Source: HGM04593 sp045646965
Lineage (GTDB): Bacteria > Bacteroidota > Bacteroidia > Bacteroidales > Bacteroidaceae
Reading direction: 5' to 3'
DNA length: 12,292 nt
NCBI GenBank assembly: GCA_045646965.1
Contig: JAZRLR010000033.1
Location: forward strand, 1 to 12,292
Shown here piece by piece: positions 6,476-12,292 of the stretch. Under the pieces are notes generated by a model. That model saw only the letters and a program-made list of their open reading frames with translations, was not told the DNA's origin and made no database searches. The stretch's first letter is position 1. The number at the start of each line of letters is the position of its first letter. The translations under genes and the position numbers were made by a program.

Positions 6476-7696
6476 ATGAACTTTTCGAATCTATTTAAAA
6501 TTGCCATAAGAGCTATAGCGGGAAACAAGCTGCGTGCATTTCTCACGATGCTCGGTATTATAATAGGTGTAGCGTCGGTTATCACGATGCTTGCCATAGG
6601 ACAGGGCTCAAAGCGCAGTATTCAGGCGCAGATATCGGAGATGGGCTCAAATATGATTATGATTCACCCGGGCGGTGGTCGCTTTGGCGGTGTGCGTCAG
6701 AGCAGTGCCGATATGCAGACACTGAAGCTCGAGGACTACGAAAGCCTGTTGCACGAGGCGCAGCTGCTCTCGGCTGTGAGCCCCAGCGTAAACAGTTCGG
6801 GACAGCTTATACGCGGAAACCACAACACCCCCACAACCATCTATGGTATCAGCGAGGACCATCTTGTGATACGACAACTCGAGATTCAAGACGGCGAGAT
6901 GTTTGGAGAGCAGGAAATAAAGAGTGCCGCAAAAGTGTGTCTCTTGGGCAAGACTGTGATTGACGAGCTCTTCCCCGGCGGCGAAGACCCTGTGGGCAAG
7001 GTGGTGCGTTTCAATAGTATCCCCTTCACCGTGGTGGGCACACTTGTCTCCAAAGGATATAATAGTATGGGACAAGACCAGGACAATATAGTGCTTGCCC
7101 CCTACACGAGTGTTATGAAGCGTATTCTCGCAATAAACCACCTGCAGGGAATTAATGCGTCGGCCATAGACGAGGAACTCACCGACAAGGCCATTGAGGA
7201 GGTGTCGGCGATACTGCGTCGTAACCACAAACTCGCCGATGGACAGAGCGACAATTTCACCATACGCTCGCAAAAGGAGTTGAGCGAAATGATGAATAGC
7301 ACCACCGATATGATGACCGTGTTGCTTGGTTGCGTGGCGGGTATCTCGCTCATTGTGGGAGGTATCGGTATTATGAATATTATGTATGTGTCGGTGACGG
7401 AGCGCACCAAGGAGATAGGCCTGCGTATGTCGGTGGGAGCGCGTGGCGTGGATATCTTGAGCCAGTTCCTCATTGAGGCGATTCTCATAAGTATTACGGG
7501 CGGAATAATCGGCGTGCTTGTGGGTGCCGGCTGCTCTTACCTTGTGAAGATACTTGCCGCCTGGCCGGTGTATATTCAGCCGTGGAGCGTAATTTTGAGC
7601 TTTGTGGTGTGCACGGTGACGGGTATTTTCTTTGGGTGGTATCCTGCGAAGAAAGCAGCCGACCTCGACCCCATCGAGGCGATAAGATACGAATAA
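6476..7696 (+). CDS. macB: MacB-like ABC transporter permease (FtsX-type)
   Basis: This 406-residue inner-membrane protein has the MacB topology: TM1 at about 20-42 (LRAFLTMLGIIIGVASVITM), a periplasmic domain of about 235 residues (MacB_PCD), then three spans near 280-306, 331-357 and 369-389 making the FtsX domain. Diagnostic segments are VTERTKEIGLRMSVGAR (307-323), the ATPase-contacting coupling helix, and the C terminus GWYPAKKAADLDPIEAIRYE (387-406). With the separate ATPase it forms a mechanotransmission pump that pushes substrate from the periplasm through the adaptor and the TolC channel. An AAAGGAG sits only one base before the ATG, too close for normal Shine-Dalgarno use; no better start exists, and the family N terminus begins here. 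It is the last operon gene, followed by a terminator. The substrate is unknown; antibiotic resistance should not be assumed. Confidence 0.93.
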   Translation: MNFSNLFKIAIRAIAGNKLRAFLTMLGIIIGVASVITMLAIGQGSKRSIQAQISEMGSNMIMIHPGGGRFGGVRQSSADMQTLKLEDYESLLHEAQLLSAVSPSVNSSGQLIRGNHNTPTTIYGISEDHLVIRQLEIQDGEMFGEQEIKSAAKVCLLGKTVIDELFPGGEDPVGKVVRFNSIPFTVVGTLVSKGYNSMGQDQDNIVLAPYTSVMKRILAINHLQGINASAIDEELTDKAIEEVSAILRRNHKLADGQSDNFTIRSQKELSEMMNSTTDMMTVLLGCVAGISLIVGGIGIMNIMYVSVTERTKEIGLRMSVGARGVDILSQFLIEAILISITGGIIGVLVGAGCSYLVKILAAWPVYIQPWSVILSFVVCTVTGIFFGWYPAKKAADLDPIEAIRYE

Positions 7697-7719
7697 TTTT
7701 CCCCTGCGGATAAAATGCA

Positions 7720-7764
7720 AATAGAGAGAATCGGGCCAAGTGCCGATTCTCTCTATTCTTTTTT
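7720..7764. terminator. bidirectional terminator between the efflux operon and glnN
   Basis: A perfect 15-base inverted repeat, AATAGAGAGAATCGG (7720-7734) and CCGATTCTCTCTATT (7743-7757), encloses an 8-base loop. On the plus strand it is followed by CTTTTTT. On the minus strand it is followed by TGCATTTT, a weaker U tract. It lies 23 bases after the permease stop and 22 bases beyond the glnN stop at 7780, so it can end both converging transcripts. Confidence 0.88.
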
Positions 7765-7779
7765 CTTGCGAACTGCAAT

Positions 7780-9963
7780 TTAGCAGATGAAGAGCAGCTC
7801 GCGGTATTTGGGGAGAGTCCACAACTCATTGTCCACTACCATTTCGAGTTTATCGATGTGAGAACGTATCTCCTCGAGCATAGGTGCTATGGTGTCGTGG
7901 TAGGCGATGGCTTTGTCGCGCTCGGTCTTTATTTTGTTTGCAACCTTGCGGCGCTCTATCATTTCGTTTACAAGACGGCGTATCTCGCTTGCGCTCACGG
8001 CAATCTCTTTTATGAGCGAAATATTCTCGGCCGACATTTTCTCTCCCTCTTCCTTGCCAATTACCTGCTGCATCTTTATTACGTTGTCGAGCAGCGAACT
8101 CTGGTATTTTGTGGCGGTGGGGATTATGTGGTTGAGGGCAAGGTCGCCAAGCACGCGTGCCTCAATCTGTATCTTCTTTGTGTACATCTCCCACTTGATT
8201 TCGTTGCGGGCTTTGAGCTCTGTCTCGGTCATTACCTCCATCTTGCGGAACATCTCCACGCTCTCTTTGTCGAGGTAACGGTCAAATACCAAGGGGGCGC
8301 TTGCTTCGCAGTCGAGGCCGCGCTTTGTAGCCTCGCGTTTCCACTCGTCGGAGTAGCCGTTGCCGTCGAAGCGCACGGGTTTGCTGTATTTGATGTACTT
8401 GCGGATTATCTTTACAATGGCCTCTTCTTTGCCTGCGCCGTGCTCAATGAGTGTATCCACCTCGTTCTTGAAGATGGTGAGCTGCTCGGCCATAGCGGTG
8501 TTGAGTGCAATCATTGCCGACGCGCAGTTGGCCTCGGAGCCCACGGCACGGAACTCGAAACGGTTTCCTGTGAATGCGAAGGGCGATGTGCGGTTGCGGT
8601 CGGTGTTGTCAATCATAAGCTCGGGAAGAGCGGGTATGTTGAGACGGAGTTCTCGCTTGCTCAATATGCGCACAATGTCGTCTGTAGTCTCGAGATGGTC
8701 GAGTATCGATGAAAGGTGTGAGCCCAGGAAACTCGAAATAATGGCGGGAGGTGCCTCGGCTGCACCCAGACGATGCGAATTGGCTGCCGACATAATGCTT
8801 GCTTTCAAAAGGCCGTTGTGGCGATATATGGCCGCAAGGGTGTTTACTACAAATGTAATGAAACGCAGGTTGTCCTTGTCGGTTTTTCCGGGTGCCATAA
8901 GAAGGGTGCCTGTGTCGGTGCCAAGCGACCAGTTGTTGTGCTTGCCCGAGCCGTTTATGCCCTTGAAGGGCTTCTCGTGCAGTAGCACACGGAATCCGTG
9001 ACGGCGTGCCACATCTTTCATAAGTGCCATAATGAGCATATTGTGGTCTACGGCAAGGTTGCACTCTTCGTATATGGGCGCGAGCTCGAACTGGTTGGGG
9101 GCGGCCTCGTTGTGACAGGTCTTTGCGGGGATTCCGAGTTTCATAGCCTCAATCTCGAGGTCTTTCATAAAGGCTGCCACACGCGCAGGTATAGAACCGA
9201 AATAGTGGTCCTCGAGCTGCTGGCTCTTGGCGCTGCTGTGTCCCATAAGTGTGCGACCTGTGAGCAAAAGGTCGGGGCGGGCAAGCAGCATACCCTCGTC
9301 TACGAGGAAATACTCCTGCTCCCATCCGAGGAATGTGGTCACCTTTTTTACGTTCTTGTCGAAGTAGCGACACACCTCGGTGGCGGCTTTGTCCACGGCG
9401 CGCAACGACTTCAAAAGAGGTGCCTTGTAGTCGAGGGCCTCACCGGTGTATGAAATAAACACGGTGGGGATGCACAGAGTATCTCCAATGAGGAATGCGG
9501 GCGATGTGGGGTCCCAGGCGCTGTATCCGCGGGCTTCGAATGTGCTTCGTATGCCGCCGTTGGGGAAAGAGGAGGCGTCGGGTTCCTGCTGCACAAGCAA
9601 CTTGCCCGAGAATTCTTCGAGCACACCACCCTTGCCGTCGTGCTCAATGAAGGCGTCGTGCTTCTCGGCGGTTGTCTCGGTGAGGGGGTGGAACCAGTGG
9701 GTGTAATGTGTTGCACCGTTTTCTATAGCCCAGCGTTTCATACCATCGGCCACGGCGTCGGCGATTGAGCTGTCGAACGCAGCTCCGTTATCTATTACAT
9801 CTATGAGGTTATTGTAAACGTGTTTGGGGAGATATTTAAACATTTTCTCCTTATTAAATACGTTTATTGCGTAGTAGTTCGAGGGGCGTTCCTCTTTGTC
9901 GGGGACATTGACCGCGCTTTTTCCGAAAGCGGCGGTGATGACATCGAATCTCAACTTGGACAT
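7780..9963 (-). CDS. glnN: glutamine synthetase type III
   Basis: The enzyme makes glutamine from glutamate, ammonia and ATP in the cytoplasm. At 727 residues it has the length of GlnN-type (GSIII) enzymes, well above the roughly 470 of GSI. Landmarks are GWEQEYFLV (213-221, metal-binding glutamates), CHNEAAPNQFELAP (283-296), HEKPFKGINGSGKHNNWSL (329-347, glutamate and ATP site), AANSHRLGAAEAPPAI (393-408) and NRTSPFAFTGNRFEFRAVGS (457-476). The C-terminal region is long and helical, as in the GSIII double-hexamer family. I choose the ATG at 9963: it gives the family N terminus MSKLRFDVITAAFG, whereas an upstream in-frame ATG at 10044 lies inside the promoter. The gene is monocistronic, convergent with the efflux operon and divergent from nagA. 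No PII or NtrC-type gene is nearby. GSIII is the common ammonia-assimilation enzyme in Bacteroides. Confidence 0.97.
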   Translation of the reverse strand: MSKLRFDVITAAFGKSAVNVPDKEERPSNYYAINVFNKEKMFKYLPKHVYNNLIDVIDNGAAFDSSIADAVADGMKRWAIENGATHYTHWFHPLTETTAEKHDAFIEHDGKGGVLEEFSGKLLVQQEPDASSFPNGGIRSTFEARGYSAWDPTSPAFLIGDTLCIPTVFISYTGEALDYKAPLLKSLRAVDKAATEVCRYFDKNVKKVTTFLGWEQEYFLVDEGMLLARPDLLLTGRTLMGHSSAKSQQLEDHYFGSIPARVAAFMKDLEIEAMKLGIPAKTCHNEAAPNQFELAPIYEECNLAVDHNMLIMALMKDVARRHGFRVLLHEKPFKGINGSGKHNNWSLGTDTGTLLMAPGKTDKDNLRFITFVVNTLAAIYRHNGLLKASIMSAANSHRLGAAEAPPAIISSFLGSHLSSILDHLETTDDIVRILSKRELRLNIPALPELMIDNTDRNRTSPFAFTGNRFEFRAVGSEANCASAMIALNTAMAEQLTIFKNEVDTLIEHGAGKEEAIVKIIRKYIKYSKPVRFDGNGYSDEWKREATKRGLDCEASAPLVFDRYLDKESVEMFRKMEVMTETELKARNEIKWEMYTKKIQIEARVLGDLALNHIIPTATKYQSSLLDNVIKMQQVIGKEEGEKMSAENISLIKEIAVSASEIRRLVNEMIERRKVANKIKTERDKAIAYHDTIAPMLEEIRSHIDKLEMVVDNELWTLPKYRELLFIC

Positions 9964-10013
9964 ATTGATTATTTTAATCCGTTCTTTCTTTTTGTAAATT
10001 TTAAAATCTGCTG

Positions 10014-10045
10014 CAAATATATGCTCATATACTAAAATTGGCAAA
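10014..10045 (-). promoter_or_regulatory. promoter of glnN
   Basis: On the minus strand TTTG (10045-10042) is followed after exactly 20 bases by TATATTTG (10021-10014). Both boxes match the Bacteroidetes consensus, the best match in the window. The start codon at 9963 is 50 bases beyond the -7 box, leaving a leader of roughly 40-45 bases. Confidence 0.75.
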
Positions 10046-10092
10046 CAAATTATAAAAAAAGCACCCTTCTCGTTGCTGAAAACCGATTATCT

Positions 10093-10118
10093 GCCTCCTT
10101 TTTTCGAAAAAAGGAAGC
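10093..10118. repeat. 26-base A/T-rich palindrome upstream of glnN
   Basis: TCCTTTTTTCGAAAAAAGGA (10096-10115) is a perfect 20-base palindrome, extended by GC on each side after one mismatch. It lies about 50 bases upstream of the glnN -33 box. It could be a dimeric regulator operator or a cruciform/hairpin. Neither flank has a gene end, so a terminator role is unlikely. Confidence 0.7.
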
Positions 10119-10214
10119 CATTTTGCGTAAAAACTGCAATAAAGTGTGTGAAAAATCAAAAAAACGTCTCTTTGCTTGATATTTACAAAATGTACACTAA
10201 ATATACCTTGCATC

Positions 10215-10246
10215 TTGCAAAATGACATAGACCAATCTTATATTTG
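10215..10246 (+). promoter_or_regulatory. candidate second, distal promoter toward nagA or a small RNA
   Basis: TTG (10215-10217), 21 bases, then TATATTTG (10239-10246) fits the Bacteroidetes promoter pattern on the plus strand. It would start a transcript near 10252, about 180 bases before nagA. The consensus is AT-rich and can occur by chance in AT-rich intergenic DNA. Confidence 0.35.
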
Positions 10247-10365
10247 CGCAAAAAGACATCGCAATATAGAGCGATTGCAATGCGCACGCCTTTCGCCGTA
10301 TCTCCTTTTTTGCGGTTTTAACAGAAAAAAGTATTAAAAAACCTTTATTTGGAATATATTTTAAA

Positions 10366-10373
10366 TAACTTTG
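10366..10373 (+). promoter_or_regulatory. -7 box of the proximal nagA promoter
   Basis: TAACTTTG matches the TAnnTTTG -7 box, 61 bases before the nagA ATG. A TTTG lies upstream but only 14 bases away (10348-10351), shorter than usual, so the -33 element is uncertain. Transcription would start near 10380, just before a GC-rich hairpin. Confidence 0.5.
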
Positions 10374-10384
10374 TAGTCTGTAAC

Positions 10385-10404
10385 CGCACGCGATGCGCGC
10401 TGCG
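10385..10404 (+). promoter_or_regulatory. GC-rich hairpin in the predicted nagA leader
   Basis: CGCACGCG (10385-10392), loop ATG, then CGCG, one bulged C and TGCG (10396-10404) form an eight-pair stem with a single bulge. It stands out from the AT-rich surroundings and would sit within about 5-10 bases of the mRNA 5' end, ending 30 bases before the start codon. There is no U-run after it, so it is not a terminator. Role unknown: mRNA stability, translation control or chance. Confidence 0.5.
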
Positions 10405-10434
10405 AGCGAGAAAACTTTTAACACAACAAATATT

Positions 10435-11598
10435 ATGCTGACGCAAATTATTAATGCAAAAATCCTTACTCCCCAAGGTTGGATGAAGGACGGCTCTGTA
10501 ATTATCAGAGACAATAAAATTCTTGAGGTGACAAACTGTGACCTTGCAGTTATCGGCGCCGAAGTTGTAGATGCAAAAGGTATGTACGTTGTCCCCGGCG
10601 GTGTAGAGATTCACATTCACGGCGGTGGCGGCGGCGACTTTATGGAGGGCACCGAGGAGGCGTTCAGAACAGCGATTAACGCTCATATGAAACACGGAAC
10701 CACAAGTATCTTCCCCACCCTTTCTTCTTCGACTGTGCCTATGATTGAGGCAGCTGCCGAGACTTGTACAAAGCTTATGGCAGAACCCGACAGCCCCGTG
10801 CTCGGTTTGCACCTCGAGGGACACTATCTGAACCTTGCGATGGCAGGCGGACAGTTGCCCGAGAATATTAAGAACCCCGATCCCCAGGAGTACATTCCCC
10901 TTGTAGAGAAATGGAGCTGTATCAAGCGTTGGGACGCCGCTCCCGAGCTCCCCGGTGCAATGCAGTTTGGTAAATATATCACCTCAAAGGGTATCCTTGC
11001 TTCTGTGGCACATACACAGGCCGAGTATGACGATATTCACGTTGCACACGAGAACGGTTACACACACGCAACCCACTTCTACAACGCAATGCCCGGTTTC
11101 CACAAACGCCGCGAGTACAAGTACGAGGGCACAGTGGAAAGTATCTACTTGCACGAGGATATGACAGTTGAGGTTGTAGCCGACGGTATTCACGTTCCTC
11201 CCACAATTCTGCGTCTTATCCACAGAATTAAGGGTGTTGAGCGTGCCTGCGTAATCACCGACGCTCTTGCTTGCGCAGCCAGCGACAGCACAACTGCTTT
11301 CGATCCCCGCGTAATCATCGAGGACGGCGTATGCAAGCTTGCCGACCGCACAGCTCTTGCAGGTAGCGTGGCTACAATGGACCGCCTTATCCGCACTCTG
11401 GTTCAGAAGGCAGAGATTCCTTTGGAGGATGCTATACGTATGGCTTCGGAGACTCCTTCAAAGATTATGGGTGTTTACGACCGCAAGGGTTCTTTGCAGA
11501 AAGACAAAGATGCCGACATTATGATTCTTGACGAGGGCTTGAACATACGCGCCGTGTGGGCGATGGGTAAGCTTGTCGAGGGTACTTACACACTCTAA
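10435..11598 (+). CDS. nagA: N-acetylglucosamine-6-phosphate deacetylase
   Basis: The enzyme removes acetate from N-acetylglucosamine-6-phosphate, giving glucosamine-6-phosphate for catabolism or wall recycling, in the cytoplasm. The 387-residue sequence has the amidohydrolase TIM-barrel landmarks: VEIHIHGGGG (57-66, H60/H62), HLEG (126-129, metal ligand E128), ASVAHTQA (189-196, H193), THATHFYNAMPG (210-221, H214), VVADGIHV (247-254), VITDAL (273-278, catalytic D276) and LAGSVATMD (308-316). Two positions are unlike the textbook enzyme: HLEGHY where HLEGP(F/Y) is usual, and V-E-I-H-I-H where D-x-H-x-H is usual. The metal and catalytic residues themselves are kept. I start at 10435 because the family N terminus (MLTQIINAKILTP) begins there; an ATG at 10393 lies in a hairpin loop and adds 14 residues unlike the family. 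It stands alone between its promoter region and a terminator, with no nagB adjacent. Confidence 0.94.
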   Translation: MLTQIINAKILTPQGWMKDGSVIIRDNKILEVTNCDLAVIGAEVVDAKGMYVVPGGVEIHIHGGGGGDFMEGTEEAFRTAINAHMKHGTTSIFPTLSSSTVPMIEAAAETCTKLMAEPDSPVLGLHLEGHYLNLAMAGGQLPENIKNPDPQEYIPLVEKWSCIKRWDAAPELPGAMQFGKYITSKGILASVAHTQAEYDDIHVAHENGYTHATHFYNAMPGFHKRREYKYEGTVESIYLHEDMTVEVVADGIHVPPTILRLIHRIKGVERACVITDALACAASDSTTAFDPRVIIEDGVCKLADRTALAGSVATMDRLIRTLVQKAEIPLEDAIRMASETPSKIMGVYDRKGSLQKDKDADIMILDEGLNIRAVWAMGKLVEGTYTL

Positions 11599-11616
11599 AA
11601 CAGAACTATATTTGAG

Positions 11617-11647
11617 AGAGCCGGCATATTTGTCGGCTCTTTTTTTG
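11617..11647 (+). terminator. rho-independent terminator of nagA
   Basis: AGAGCCG (11617-11623), a 10-base loop, CGGCTCT (11634-11640) and a run of T residues to 11646. It begins 18 bases after the nagA stop. The sequence from the end of the T-run onward changes character and probably belongs to the inserted element. Confidence 0.88.
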
Positions 11648-11655
11648 TATTTTGC

Positions 11656-11921
11656 AAAAAAATTACGGTTCTCGGAGCAAAAAAGGTGAAATTCTGCGTT
11701 TTGAATTGAGCCATAACGCATTAAACAGAAAACCTCGGAAATGGTAACAAAGGCAAAAAAGCAAGGAAATGAAAGGTAATGAAACAGAACGGTTGCCAAG
11801 TCATTACCCGATAATGCAGTAAAGTTTTTCTTTGTGTCGTCACGTTTCATCGTTCTGCGCTAGTTTGCATATCAATGTATAACTCGCTGATAACTAATTT
11901 TGTAACCAAAAAGATTAGATT
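11656..11921. other. non-coding region between putative element end and integrase
   Basis: I find no supported gene in this stretch. It contains repeats that could be integrase arm-type sites: AAACAGAA at 11723-11730 and 11782-11789, GGAAATG at 11737-11743 and 11764-11770, and CAGAACG at 11785-11791 mirrored by CGTTCTG at 11850-11856. A TAATTTTG box at 11895-11902 may be the -7 element of the integrase promoter, but no well-spaced -33 box accompanies it. Confidence 0.45.
11775..11808. repeat. inverted repeat upstream of the integrase gene
   Basis: GGTAATGA (11775-11782) and TCATTACC (11801-11808) are perfect inverted copies separated by 18 bases. A further TAATG follows at 11812-11816. Spacing and position within the presumed attachment region suggest a binding site for integrase or an excision/regulatory protein, but this is inference. 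Confidence 0.5.
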
Positions 11922-12292
11922 ATGCGAAGTACATTTAAGGTGCTGTTCTACGTGAACGGAAGCAAGGAGAAAAACGGTATTGTTCCTATTATGGGACGAG
12001 TGACAATCAACGGTTCTGTGGCTCAATTCAGTTGCAAGCAGAGCATCCATAAAGACCTATGGGATGTGAAAGGCAACCGAGCAAAAGGCAAGAGTAAAGA
12101 ATCGAGAGACATCAATCTGGCTTTGGATAACATCAAGGCTCAAATCATCAAACACTACCAACGCATTTCAGATAGAGAAGCATTTGTAACTGCCGAAATG
12201 GTACGCAATGCCTATCAGGGTATAGGAACAGAGTATGAAACCCTGCTCCGAGCATTTGACAAGGAGAACGAAGCCTTTGCCAAACGAGTTGG
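11922..12292 (+). CDS. tyrosine recombinase / conjugative-transposon integrase, N-terminal part
   Basis: From the ATG at 11922 the frame is open for 123 codons to the window end. It starts MRSTFKVLFYVNGSKEKNGI, followed by PIMGRVTINGSVAQFS and then KDLWDVKGNRAKGKS. This is the arm-type DNA-binding domain (about residues 1-75) seen in Bacteroides site-specific integrases: beta strands with a K-x-G-x-x-P-I-x-x-R-I/V-T-x-x-G pattern and the conserved W-x-x-K. A helical linker, LALDNIKAQIIKHYQRIS, leads to the start of the core-binding SAM-like domain (from about 95, VTAEMVRNAYQG and ETLLRAFDKENEAFAKRVG). The catalytic domain with the R-H-R-Y residues is off the window, so activity cannot be judged. 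Such enzymes integrate and excise conjugative or mobilizable transposons. Codon use (more CAA, AGA/CGA) differs somewhat from nagA, consistent with transfer. Confidence 0.88.
   Translation, partial: MRSTFKVLFYVNGSKEKNGIVPIMGRVTINGSVAQFSCKQSIHKDLWDVKGNRAKGKSKESRDINLALDNIKAQIIKHYQRISDREAFVTAEMVRNAYQGIGTEYETLLRAFDKENEAFAKRV

Larger units (their letters stand above)
10046..10365. other. glnN-nagA divergent intergenic region
   Basis: About 320 bases upstream of both genes' core promoter boxes carry no protein-coding gene I can support. The region is AT-rich and contains an A/T-rich palindrome (10093-10118), a plus-strand promoter-like sequence (10215-10246) and small stem-loop potential just after it (ATCGC at 10258-10262 with GCGAT at 10271-10275). 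Short minus-strand frames here resemble no known protein and overlap control sequence. Confidence 0.6.
11647..12292 (+). mobile_element. probable left end of an integrative/conjugative element (partial)
   Basis: Immediately past the nagA terminator a non-coding stretch of about 270 bases with short repeats leads into an integrase gene of the Bacteroides conjugative-transposon type. Integrase next to the element end is the normal layout. The exact junction is not proven: GTATTTTGC at 11647-11655 resembles the GTAnnTTTGC core used by CTnDOT integrase but is one base short. Cargo, transfer genes and the right end are beyond the window. Confidence 0.6.

Noticed and set aside
6647..7822. A 391-codon antisense frame over the permease gene
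   Set aside because: The translation is dominated by His/Arg/Asn-rich sequence typical of a shadow frame, and it runs through the terminator hairpin at 7720-7757.
7858..8712. A 284-codon plus-strand frame inside glnN
   Set aside because: It lies wholly within an unambiguous glutamine synthetase gene on the other strand and resembles no protein family.
9964..10044. An upstream ATG that would extend glutamine synthetase by 27 residues
   Set aside because: It falls inside the near-consensus promoter (10014-10045), and the conserved N terminus starts at 9963.
10025..10514. Two minus-strand frames (67 and 105 codons) in the glnN-nagA intergenic region
   Set aside because: Both overlap promoters or the nagA start, and their Phe/Ile/Lys-rich translations are what AT-rich non-coding DNA gives.
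11458..11850. A 130-codon minus-strand frame between nagA and the integrase
   Set aside because: It overlaps the last 140 bases of nagA and its terminator, crosses the likely element junction, and has no recognisable domain.

Overview
The window looks like chromosomal DNA of a Bacteroidales bacterium (Bacteroides/Prevotella/Muribaculaceae relatives; I cannot name the genus). Four things support this: a type III glutamine synthetase, a Bacteroides-type conjugative-transposon tyrosine recombinase, several upstream boxes of the Bacteroidetes sigma-factor type (TTTG or TTG, about 20 bases, then TAnnTTTG or TAnnTTCG), and the general lack of well-spaced Shine-Dalgarno sequences.

Layout from left to right. 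(1) Positions 1-141 are the right end of an IS3-family insertion sequence: the last 32 codons of the transposase and a terminal inverted repeat. (2) A gene-free stretch of about 230 bases and a strong minus-strand terminator (375-405) follow. (3) A leftward group is read in the order NhaC-type Na+/H+ antiporter (2931-1636), riboflavin synthase (1574-975) and small FMN nitroreductase (968-429). Riboflavin synthase has its own apparent promoter in the 61-base gap and lies 6 bases from the nitroreductase, so flavin synthesis and a flavin enzyme are probably co-transcribed. (4) Divergent from these is a compact rightward operon for a tripartite exporter: TolC-family outer-membrane protein, MacA-like periplasmic adaptor, MacB-like ATPase and MacB-like permease (3149-7696). 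It ends at a hairpin (7720-7764) that can serve both strands. (5) Glutamine synthetase III (glnN) runs leftward (9963-7780) from a very good promoter. (6) N-acetylglucosamine-6-phosphate deacetylase (nagA) runs rightward (10435-11598) and ends at a clear terminator. (7) From shortly after that terminator the DNA appears to be the left end of an integrative element, whose integrase gene starts at 11922 and runs off the window.

Functionally this is mostly housekeeping and transport: riboflavin and flavin use, ion homeostasis, efflux, ammonia assimilation and amino-sugar breakdown. GlnN and NagA are divergent neighbours that both handle nitrogen (NagA feeds glucosamine-6-phosphate, whose deamination releases ammonia), but co-regulation is only a guess. 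Both ends of the window are mobile DNA.

I do not see a clearly new multi-gene system. The parts most worth a second look are non-coding: the glnN-nagA intergenic region (a long palindrome, an extra promoter-like site and a GC-rich hairpin at the predicted 5' end of the nagA mRNA), and the junction between nagA and the integrase.
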